DNA from: Flavobacterium psychrophilum
Lineage (GTDB): Bacteria > Bacteroidota > Bacteroidia > Flavobacteriales > Flavobacteriaceae
Assembly (NCBI GenBank): GCA_945866505.1
Contig: CAMBHH010000042.1
Coordinates: 1 to 20,492 of the forward strand
Length of the DNA stretch: 20,492 nt
Direction: 5' to 3'
Positions 14,255 through 20,492 of this stretch are shown one piece after another (within the stretch, counting starts at the first letter, position 1; each line of letters starts with the position of its first letter). Made by a program: the position numbers and the translations under genes. The notes beneath the pieces are model-generated. The model ran no database searches, was not told where the DNA came from, and saw nothing but the letters and a program-made list of their open reading frames with translations.

Positions 14255-15048
14255 TATATGAAATTTAGATTTTGAAAAACAAACTCCTCAAGTGCATCTT
14301 CTTTTTGAAAACAATAAGTAAAAGTAGAGTAATGTTTGACTACTTCTCCTATTATGATAATCGCTGGAGAAGAAAATTGTTGCTCTTCTACCAACTTCTT
14401 AATTGTGCTTATGGTTCCAACTACTTTTTTTTCATTTTCTTTTGTTCCGTTTTGAATAATGGCAATAGGCAAATTATCGGTTCTATTTTTTTGAAAAATA
14501 GAAATGATTTCGTCCAATTTATTCATTCCCATTAATATGACCACTGTTGCCGATGATTGCGAAGCCAACTCAACATCTTTTGAAAGTTTATGATCAGAAG
14601 TTGTTCCGGTAATTACCCAGAAACTTTCTGCAATTCCTCGTTGGGTCAGGCTAATTCCATTGGATGTTGGTACGCCTAAAGCCGAAGAAATTCCCGGAAC
14701 AATAGCGGTTTCAATCCCAAATTGTTGTGCATATTCTATCTCTTCGCTTCCTCTACCAAACACGAATGGATCACCACCTTTTAGTCGAACGACATGACCA
14801 AAACGTTTTGCCATAGACACAATAAGTTCGTTAATTTGGTCTTGACTATACGCGTGACAACCAAAACGTTTACCTACAAAAATGATTTCAGCAGTTGTTG
14901 CATACTGCAATAATTCTTCGTTTACAAGTGCGTCATACAAGACTACATCTGCATTTTCGAGTGCTTTGATGGCTTTCAAAGTAATCAATTCTACATCACC
15001 TGGACCTGCACCTACTACGGTTAATTTTGGGTTATTTGATTTCTCCAT
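14254..15048 (-). CDS. cobA: Uroporphyrinogen-III C-methyltransferase (SUMT), siroheme synthesis
   Basis: A 264-residue single-domain methyltransferase that uses two SAM to make precorrin-2 from uroporphyrinogen III, the branch to siroheme. Motifs in order: V-G-A-G-P-G-D-V-E-L-I-T-L-K-A near residue 11, D-A-L-V, G-K-R, the strongly conserved R-L-K-G-G-D-P-F-V-F-G-R-G-S-E-E, the V-P-G-I-S-S loop and G-T-T-S-D-H. It lacks the CysG dehydrogenase/ferrochelatase half, so another gene must finish siroheme. Its place in a Moco operon makes sense if the cell reduces nitrate (Moco enzyme) and then nitrite (siroheme enzyme). It starts five bases after the mobA stop. Confidence 0.92.
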   Translation of the reverse strand: MEKSNNPKLTVVGAGPGDVELITLKAIKALENADVVLYDALVNEELLQYATTAEIIFVGKRFGCHAYSQDQINELIVSMAKRFGHVVRLKGGDPFVFGRGSEEIEYAQQFGIETAIVPGISSALGVPTSNGISLTQRGIAESFWVITGTTSDHKLSKDVELASQSSATVVILMGMNKLDEIISIFQKNRTDNLPIAIIQNGTKENEKKVVGTISTIKKLVEEQQFSSPAIIIIGEVVKHYSTFTYCFQKEDALEEFVFQNLNFI

Positions 15049-15053
15049 TCTAT

Positions 15054-15617
15054 CTAATTGTATTTAACATTCAATTCCTGCAATTCTAAAAGCGAATTTA
15101 CATTTTGAAATTGCTGCTTATTCTCGTCTTCAACCCAAATCAATTGATGTTTACTATTGGAAATAAAGTGCATCATTTTCAATTCGTTGGCATCAATTCT
15201 ATTTTTTAACATCGGCAATACATTTTTTGAATAAATTCCTATCAAAGGATGAACTCGATTGGTTTCTTCAAAAATAGATACATCAAAACTGCTATTATGC
15301 TTTTCTATTAATTCTCGCAGCATTGTTGCAGAAATTAAAGGAATATCGCAACTCAAAATCAAATTTAATTCGGAATCCGAATGAACTAATGCAGTATAAA
15401 TTGCACCCATTGGACCTTTGTCTATTATAACATCTTTAATTGTATCGTATTTTAGGTAATCGTACTCGCTACTATTTGTAATTAGTTGAATAGTAGAAGT
15501 TATTGGTAAAACCGCATCAATAATATGTTCAATAAATGGTTTGTTTCGAAACAAAGTCAATCCTTTCTCCGATTGCATTCGGCTGCTTTTTCCACCACAA
15601 AGAATTGATACTTGCAT
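15054..15617 (-). CDS. mobA: Molybdenum cofactor guanylyltransferase MobA
   Basis: A 187-residue nucleotidyltransferase that transfers GMP to Mo-molybdopterin, giving the MGD form used by DMSO-reductase-family enzymes such as bacterial nitrate reductases. The N-terminal L-C-G-G-K-S-S-R-M-Q-S-E-K-G is the GTP-binding signature (usually L-A-G-G-x-S-x-R-M-G-x-x-K); here the Ala is Cys and the Gly after Met is Gln. D-K-G-P-M-G-A-I-Y-T-A and the metal-binding S-C-D-I-P-L-I follow. The length is close to E. coli MobA (194). It lies three bases after the TSUP gene and five before cobA. Its presence implies that the cell makes a bis-MGD enzyme. Confidence 0.9.
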   Translation of the reverse strand: MQVSILCGGKSSRMQSEKGLTLFRNKPFIEHIIDAVLPITSTIQLITNSSEYDYLKYDTIKDVIIDKGPMGAIYTALVHSDSELNLILSCDIPLISATMLRELIEKHNSSFDVSIFEETNRVHPLIGIYSKNVLPMLKNRIDANELKMMHFISNSKHQLIWVEDENKQQFQNVNSLLELQELNVKYN

Positions 15618-15620
15618 ATT

Positions 15621-16364
15621 TTAAAAAATTAATTTTGCACTTGCCAATAAGATTACCGTTGCCAAAACATATTTTAAAACCTTGTTCGAAAAATAGCCGC
15701 TGCCATAATACGCTCCCAATATTCCTCCAAAAACAGCAATCGGAACCAAGTAAAAACTCTCGGTTGGAATCGTTTTGTTTCCCAGAAAAAAACCTGAAAG
15801 TCCCGCAAGAGAATTTACAAAAATAAACAAACTTGAAATAGACGCGGTTTCTTTGAGTGTTGCCCAACCCAAAATTAATAGAATTGGACTCAGAATAACA
15901 CCTCCACCAATGCCTAACATTCCGGATAATAAACCAATACCAAACCCCATTACTAATGCCAAAGGAATATTTATTTTTACATTTTCTTTTTCTGCAGGAG
16001 TGAAAAAACCCAACAATCGTAAAGCGGCCAGAATCAAAACAATTCCCAATGCTATTTTGTAAAAGCCATTTTCTAATGGAATCAAGCCTCCAATAAAAGC
16101 AGCTGGTACCGAGGTTATGGCAAAAGGATAAAATAGCTTTGGTTTGAAAAAATCTTTTTTGTAATAAAAGAAAAATGAAATTCCAGAAACAAACAAATTC
16201 AGTAATAAAGCCGATGGTTTCATCACCGCTATTGGCACCGAAAAAATAGCCATTAAAGCTAGATATCCAGATGCACCGCCGTGACCCACGCTGGAATACA
16301 GAAAGGCAACTACAGCTAATAAGATGCAGAATAAAATTAGAAAATCATTATTAACTATTGGCAT
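15621..16364 (-). CDS. TSUP-family (TauE/SafE) membrane permease
   Basis: A 247-residue integral membrane protein with about eight hydrophobic helices and the two internal repeats of the TauE/SafE (TSUP) family. The first repeat carries S-S-V-G-H-G-G-A-S-G-Y near residue 24 and the second G-M-L-G-I-G-G-G-V-I-L-S-P near 148. Family members move sulfite, sulfoacetate, thiosulfate or other small anions. In this operon, between moeA and mobA with gaps of ten and three bases, it could handle an anion tied to Moco or siroheme use (sulfite, nitrite or molybdate have to be considered), but nothing in the sequence decides which. The ATG at 16364 begins just before the first helix. Confidence 0.85.
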   Translation of the reverse strand: MPIVNNDFLILFCILLAVVAFLYSSVGHGGASGYLALMAIFSVPIAVMKPSALLLNLFVSGISFFFYYKKDFFKPKLFYPFAITSVPAAFIGGLIPLENGFYKIALGIVLILAALRLLGFFTPAEKENVKINIPLALVMGFGIGLLSGMLGIGGGVILSPILLILGWATLKETASISSLFIFVNSLAGLSGFFLGNKTIPTESFYLVPIAVFGGILGAYYGSGYFSNKVLKYVLATVILLASAKLIF

Positions 16365-16374
16365 AAAATCTCTT

Positions 16375-17547
16375 TTAACAGAAAGGTATTACTGTGACTT
16401 CTTGGTTTTTTTTAACATTTTCCAAATCAAAAGGAATATAAATGAAGCTATTGGCGACTGCAAAAGTATTTAACATTGCTGAACTTTGACTCTCTAAAAC
16501 TTCAACATGCTCGTCATTATAAAACGCTTTTAAAAACAAGGATTTCCCAAAAAAATTTGTAAAATCTGTATTTATTTTACGGTTAATTTTTGGTAAATGA
16601 ATCGCTTCAAAACCCATTCTTATTTTTAATGCTGGCAGAACATAAATATAAAAACTACTCAATGCCGAAGCGGGGTTTCCAGGTAAAGCAAAAACAATAG
16701 TCGCATCCTTTTTTCCAAAAAACAAAGGTTTACCAGGTTTTTGATTGATTTTATAAAATAATTCTTCAACTCCATTGGCTAAAAGTGCCTCTTTTACAAA
16801 GTCATAATCACCCACCGAAATTCCACCTGAAACTAACACTACGTCAAAATTAGAAAGGCATTTATTTAAAACCTTTTTTGTGGCTTTCAAACTATCTTTT
16901 ACCTTAAATATTTTTACCTTTTTAATTCCAATTCCCTTTAAAGCAGCAGCTATCATCAACGAATTACTTTCATAAATTTTACCTTTTGGTAATTTTTTAC
17001 CAAGAGGAACTAATTCATTTCCTGTAACAACAATAGCCACTTTTGGCTTAGCATACACCATTATTTCAGTTATTCCTAAACAAGCTAAAAAACCCACTGC
17101 CGCAGGAGTAATTATAGTATCTTTTTGAAGTACGAGTTCGTGTTTTTTGATTTGCTCTCCTTCATTTCTAACATTTGCACCAACGGTTGGCAAAGTATTA
17201 ATGGCAATACTAGTACCTTTTTTAGAGATGTGCTCTTGCATAACAACAGTATCAAGATCGTCAGGAATAAAAGCACCTGTAAATATTCTTATAGCTTGAT
17301 TTTCGTTCAGTTTAAGATTAGAATAATCTCCAGCTTTTGAAATACTTGCAACCTCGTAGTTTGTTAATTCACTATGCGAAAAGGCATAACCATCCATTGC
17401 CGATTGTCTGAATGGCGGCATATTCATTGGGGAATAAATGGCTTCCGATAAAATATAGCCAAGTGATTTACTTGCTTTAATTTTTTCGGTTGGCATTTTA
17501 TAGCAATTTTCCTCAACTACCATTAAAGCTTCTTCGACTTGTATCAT
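16375..17547 (-). CDS. moeA: Molybdopterin molybdenumtransferase MoeA
   Basis: A 390-residue enzyme that inserts molybdate into adenylylated molybdopterin. All four MoeA domains are represented: P-P-F-R-Q-S-A-M-D-G-Y-A-F near residue 40, I-R-I-F-T-G-A-F-I-P with V-V-M-Q-E near 86-105, V-V-T-G-N-E-L-V-P-L-G-K near 172, S-G-G-I-S-V-G-D-Y-D-F-V near 240, K-P-G-K-P-L-F-F-G and L-P-G-N-P-A-S-A near 268-292, then the C-terminal beta domain. It is the first gene of the nine-gene operon and has a good Bacteroidota promoter element 38 bases upstream. The ATG at 17547 gives the normal N-terminus (S/V-E-E-A series) for the family. Confidence 0.94.
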   Translation of the reverse strand: MIQVEEALMVVEENCYKMPTEKIKASKSLGYILSEAIYSPMNMPPFRQSAMDGYAFSHSELTNYEVASISKAGDYSNLKLNENQAIRIFTGAFIPDDLDTVVMQEHISKKGTSIAINTLPTVGANVRNEGEQIKKHELVLQKDTIITPAAVGFLACLGITEIMVYAKPKVAIVVTGNELVPLGKKLPKGKIYESNSLMIAAALKGIGIKKVKIFKVKDSLKATKKVLNKCLSNFDVVLVSGGISVGDYDFVKEALLANGVEELFYKINQKPGKPLFFGKKDATIVFALPGNPASALSSFYIYVLPALKIRMGFEAIHLPKINRKINTDFTNFFGKSLFLKAFYNDEHVEVLESQSSAMLNTFAVANSFIYIPFDLENVKKNQEVTVIPFC

Positions 17548-17584
17548 AAAATTCTTTTATAAAAATAAGTAAAAATACTTAGTA

Positions 17585-17592
17585 CAAACATA
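17585..17592 (-). promoter_or_regulatory. Putative -7 promoter element for the Moco operon
   Basis: On the minus strand this reads TATGTTTG, an exact fit to TAnnTTTG, 38 bases before the moeA ATG. The -33 region (about 17609-17617) reads TGGTGT rather than a clean TTG. Immediately upstream, TATCTA (17601-17606) and TAGATA (17621-17626) form inverted arms, and ATCTA-AA-TAGAT (17614-17625) is a second short palindrome. These are possible operator sequences overlapping the -33 area. Confidence 0.5.
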
Positions 17593-18047
17593 GCTATTTT
17601 TATCTAACACACCATCTAAATAGATAAAATAAAAGTAGCTTTAAGAAAAAAGTGGTTATGGTATCGTAAAAACTATTTTGATTTTGGTTTATAAAAGATT
17701 CATTCTAAACAAAAAGAAATTACATATTTCACGCAAAGGCAATCATCAAAAAAAAATGCCGACACATCCCACTATTTAAGGGAACTTAGTTTTATACTAT
17801 TGAAAATCAACAGTAAAGAAACTTATCTAAATTACAAATCGTTAAAATTTATTCTTTTTTATAATCCGATTTTTGGACAAAACAGTGAAAGCATTCCGAT
17901 TTTTGGTTTACTAAATTTAAAATTATACATTTACGAAATCGTTTTAAATCTATGTCAAATTAAAATTACGTTCATTATCTTAAAAAATAAGTATTATTTT
18001 TTACTTCTTCCAAAAATAATTAATCACAAAACAAAAACTATCTACAA
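17593..18047. other. Divergent intergenic region, ~455 bases, AT-rich
   Basis: It separates the Moco operon (leftward) from the T9SS protein gene (rightward). It contains the palindromic arms described with the promoter and a direct repeat of TCCGATTTTTGG (17865-17876 and 17895-17906, exactly 30 bases apart). A frame from a TTG at 17800 running to 18051 is low-complexity and overlaps the next gene's start, so it is not called. No exact TAnnTTTG was found on the plus strand in front of 18048. Confidence 0.5.
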
Positions 18048-20384
18048 ATGAAAAAACTTTTACTTTTTGCGCTTATGGCACTTTCCTCGGTATCGTTCGG
18101 ACAAGATTTGCTTACAGCAGGAGGCTTTGAAGGTCTTCCTGCGGGTGATTTAAGCACGGTTTCATCACCATGGTCAGCTTCTGGCCTTAACTTCCCGATC
18201 ATTTCAGTTGATGCTACGACTGCCCGCACTGGAACAAATAGTCTCGCATTACCTGATAGGTATTCGCCACTTCGTCAACATTTTACGGCAGTTCCGGGTA
18301 CTACTTATACACTTACACTCTATGCTCGTTTTGACAATCCTGAAAAAGCGCCTAGCTCGGATGGTATCTACGTCAGAATATATGACGGAAGTACAAGCGA
18401 TCCCGATGGTGTCGCTTTTGCCCCTACCTTTAGCTTTTATATTGTTCCTACCACTTTGGCAGATGGCTATGTAAAATACACCTACACTTTTATAGCGCCA
18501 CAAGCCAGTTTAGTGCTCAGCATTTTCAAAATAGATCGATTATTAAACGATAAAAACAGTACCATAATGACTCCAGTGCATATGGATGATTTGAGTATTG
18601 AGCCAGGGGTTCCTTCAGCATTAACGGTTAGTGGAAATGCGCCTTATAGTTATCCGTATCAAGTTGGTGTGCGACAATCACCCACCTTTTCAAGTTCCTC
18701 TACCATTACCTATGCCTATAGAGGAGGCACTATTTCTGGAACTCAAGCCTTTGCCCCAATCAATGCTGGATCATACATTGCGATGGCAAACATCAAATTC
18801 CCAACGGTAGCTGAGGGATTTGCCTATGTTGCATCTGTATTTACGATCACCCGAATTAATCAAGCCATAACCCCCACTATAGGTACTTATGTTTACAACG
18901 GAAATTCACAAGGCCCAACAACGGTAAAAACAACTGCCAATACGACAACTGCTCCGAATACACTTGGTACCTTAACTTACAGCTATGTTGGAGTATCTGG
19001 CACAGATTACCCCGCAAGTGCAATACCACCAACGAATGCTGGTAATTATACAGCAACGGCTACCGTTGGGCAAACTACAAATTATAATGAAGCCACCTCG
19101 GCAGCAACTCCTTTTACTATAAGCAAAGCAACGCCCACAGTTGCACCCGTAGTGGAAACCTATACATATACTGGTATGCCACAAGGTCCAAATGCTGTGA
19201 CTACTGCTTCAACGGGAGTTGTAACCTACAGTTATGTTGGCGTAAGTGGTACAGCTTACCCAGCAAGTGCAACACCACCAACGAATGCGGGCAGCTACAC
19301 CGTTACAGCTATGGTCGCCATTGACATGAATTATGTTGCTGCAACTTCAGCAGCAACCTCTTTTATCATTAATAAAGCCGTACCAACAGCTACTTTTGAA
19401 GTGGTTAATTCACCGGTAATCTATAATGGTGCACCTCAAAGTGCTTTGATTGGAAACATTATTGGTTCAGTTGACTTAGGGTCAATTAGTAACATTTCTA
19501 TTGGAGGAGCTGCCTCGCAAACTGATGTAGGGAGTTATGCTGTAACAGCAAGTTTTGTCCCTAAAGATAATATTAACTATACTACTCTAACTGGAATAGC
19601 AGCAGGAAATTTTGTTATTGGCAAAGCTACACCAACGGCAACTCTAGCGGTTACCAATTCCCCAGCCGTATATACAGGTTCTACTCAAAGTCCCACCCTA
19701 AATATAGTTTCAAGTTCTGCACCTGGAAACGTAAGTACTGTTATGGTTGGAGGAGCTGCTTCGCAAACGGCTATCGGTAGTTATGAGGTTCTAGCTAGTT
19801 TTATCCCTACGGATACTGCTAATTATACTACGCTAACAGGAATTGTTGTAGGCCAATTTGAAATAGGTCTAGCGACCCCAGTGGTAACGCCAGTAGTGGG
19901 AACTTATTTTTATGATGGAAATCCACAAGGACCAACTGTTGCCACAAACACTGGAACAGGGACTAGTTATACTTTCAGTTACGAAGGCGTTAGCCCAACG
20001 TATGGTCCAAGTACCACCCTACCCAAAGAAGAAGGCAGTTATACTGTAACCGCAACCGTAGCGGCTGATGGAAATTATGGTGTGGCAAGTTCAGTAGCGA
20101 CTGCTTTTGCAATAATGTCTCCATTGAAAGTTAAAGAGTCAACATTCAACGAAAATAATGTGAAAATGTTTATAAATAATGGTGTTCTTTATGTAAATTC
20201 CGCAGCAAAGGCAATTAAAACCATTGAAGTGTTTGATTTACAAGGGCGAATGATAGCGCAACAAAAAAATGTGCAATCAAACGCAGCTAGTATTAGCAAC
20301 TTGAAAGCAGGTCGTCAGCTATTAATTGTGAAAGTTAGTGTTGAAGCCAATGCTGTAGTAAGTAAAAAAGTACTGAACAAGTAG
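18048..20384 (+). CDS. Secreted multi-domain protein with MBG-like repeats and T9SS type A sorting domain
   Basis: A 778-residue protein. Residues 1-18 are a signal peptide (LLLFALMALSSVSFGQ). Residues ~20-185 form a jelly-roll, carbohydrate-binding-like domain (T-Y-T-L-T-L-Y-A-R-F near 87, D-D-L-S-I at 180-184). Residues ~190-272 are a diverged repeat. Five ~83-residue MBG-like repeats follow at 273-361, 362-444, 445-527, 528-609 and 610-691. Each has a Y-x-G-x-x-Q-x-P motif, a G-S/N-Y-x-V/A-T-A strand, an N-Y and a linker such as I-S-K-A or I-G-K-A. The last ~82 residues (V-F-D-L-Q-G-R-M-I, S-N-L-K-A-G) are a type A Por/T9SS C-terminal domain, so the protein is exported by T9SS and attached or released at the cell surface. 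It has no catalytic motif and is probably an adhesin or scaffold. The ATG at 18048 is well supported by the signal peptide. Confidence 0.85.
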   Translation: MKKLLLFALMALSSVSFGQDLLTAGGFEGLPAGDLSTVSSPWSASGLNFPIISVDATTARTGTNSLALPDRYSPLRQHFTAVPGTTYTLTLYARFDNPEKAPSSDGIYVRIYDGSTSDPDGVAFAPTFSFYIVPTTLADGYVKYTYTFIAPQASLVLSIFKIDRLLNDKNSTIMTPVHMDDLSIEPGVPSALTVSGNAPYSYPYQVGVRQSPTFSSSSTITYAYRGGTISGTQAFAPINAGSYIAMANIKFPTVAEGFAYVASVFTITRINQAITPTIGTYVYNGNSQGPTTVKTTANTTTAPNTLGTLTYSYVGVSGTDYPASAIPPTNAGNYTATATVGQTTNYNEATSAATPFTISKATPTVAPVVETYTYTGMPQGPNAVTTASTGVVTYSYVGVSGTAYPASATPPTNAGSYTVTAMVAIDMNYVAATSAATSFIINKAVPTATFEVVNSPVIYNGAPQSALIGNIIGSVDLGSISNISIGGAASQTDVGSYAVTASFVPKDNINYTTLTGIAAGNFVIGKATPTATLAVTNSPAVYTGSTQSPTLNIVSSSAPGNVSTVMVGGAASQTAIGSYEVLASFIPTDTANYTTLTGIVVGQFEIGLATPVVTPVVGTYFYDGNPQGPTVATNTGTGTSYTFSYEGVSPTYGPSTTLPKEEGSYTVTATVAADGNYGVASSVATAFAIMSPLKVKESTFNENNVKMFINNGVLYVNSAAKAIKTIEVFDLQGRMIAQQKNVQSNAASISNLKAGRQLLIVKVSVEANAVVSKKVLNK

Positions 20385-20422
20385 TTCAAGCGGCGATTCT
20401 ACCTCTTCTTTTGCTAAAACCA

Positions 20423-20454
20423 AAAACCCTGTTCCAGATTTGGAACAGGGTTTT
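20423..20454. terminator. Strong intrinsic terminator, bidirectional
   Basis: A perfect 14-bp stem, AAAACCCTGTTCCA (20423-20436) with TGGAACAGGGTTTT (20441-20454), and a 4-base GATT loop. The A/T ends give U-runs in both directions. It lies 38 bases after the stop of the T9SS protein and closes that gene. Confidence 0.9.
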
Positions 20455-20492
20455 AGTTTGAGAACTCGTGAACTTTTTGACTTACAGCGCTA

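Noticed and set aside
15529..15867. A 112-codon minus-strand frame between the TSUP and mobA genes
   Set aside because: It overlaps both the 3' half of the TSUP gene and the start of mobA in another frame, and both of those have clear family motifs.
17800..18051. An 83-codon frame from a TTG upstream of the T9SS gene
   Set aside because: It is low-complexity Ile/Lys/Tyr/Phe-rich sequence typical of translated AT-rich DNA, has a TTG start and overlaps the true start at 18048.
18860..20110. Repeated DNA that could be taken for a CRISPR or satellite array
   Set aside because: The repeats have a period of about 250 bases, are in frame and encode MBG-like protein domains.

Overview
The window looks like chromosome of a Flavobacterium-type member of the Bacteroidota. 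The evidence is very AT-rich intergenic DNA, lysine- and asparagine-rich proteins, few Shine-Dalgarno-like sites, a good TAnnTTTG-type (-7) promoter in front of the largest operon, and a C-terminal type IX secretion sorting domain on the last gene.

Layout, left to right. (1) 3-542: the 3' end of a rubredoxin-tailed redox protein, probably nitrite-assimilation related, cut by the window edge. (2) 811-1356: a hotdog-fold acyl-CoA thioesterase. (3) 1423-4170, minus: a two-gene unit of an SDR oxidoreductase that carries a Sec signal peptide and an outer-membrane beta-barrel with a POTRA-like N-terminus. (4) 4278-4578: a 5'-truncated second copy of the thioesterase. (5) 4749-6518, minus: a small secreted protein of unknown function and a DUF6544-type gene broken by a one-base frameshift. 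(6) 6688-10090, minus: a DUF6496 protein, an efflux membrane-fusion lipoprotein, an FtsX/MacB-type permease and a LolD/MacB-type ATPase. (7) 10411-10545: a third, shorter and decayed thioesterase remnant. (8) 10567-17547, minus: a nine-gene molybdenum-cofactor operon, moeA - TSUP permease - mobA - cobA - moaD - moeB(rhodanese) - moaE - moaCB - moaA. (9) 18048-20384: a large secreted protein with five MBG-like repeats and a T9SS tail, ending at a strong terminator.

How the genes work together. MoaA and MoaC make cPMP. MoaE/MoaD, charged by MoeB with its rhodanese domain, put the dithiolene sulfurs on. The MogA/MoaB half of MoaCB and MoeA insert molybdate, and MobA makes the guanine dinucleotide form. 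CobA feeds siroheme. Moco plus siroheme is what assimilatory nitrate and nitrite reduction needs, which fits the partial redox gene at the left edge. The reductases themselves are not in the window.

The most unusual structure is that three fragments of one thioesterase gene, all in the same orientation and all sharing the 3' end, bracket two blocks of accessory genes (1357-4277 and 4579-10410). This suggests stepwise insertion or duplication at that gene. The accessory DNA also holds two inverted copies of a ~155-bp repeat with a covarying internal hairpin (593-746 and 6498-6654), and an in-phase run of sixteen heptanucleotides (7435-7546) inside the ABC-transporter operon. I did not find a clearly new defence or enzymatic system. 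No tRNA, rRNA, CRISPR array or transposase gene was recognised.
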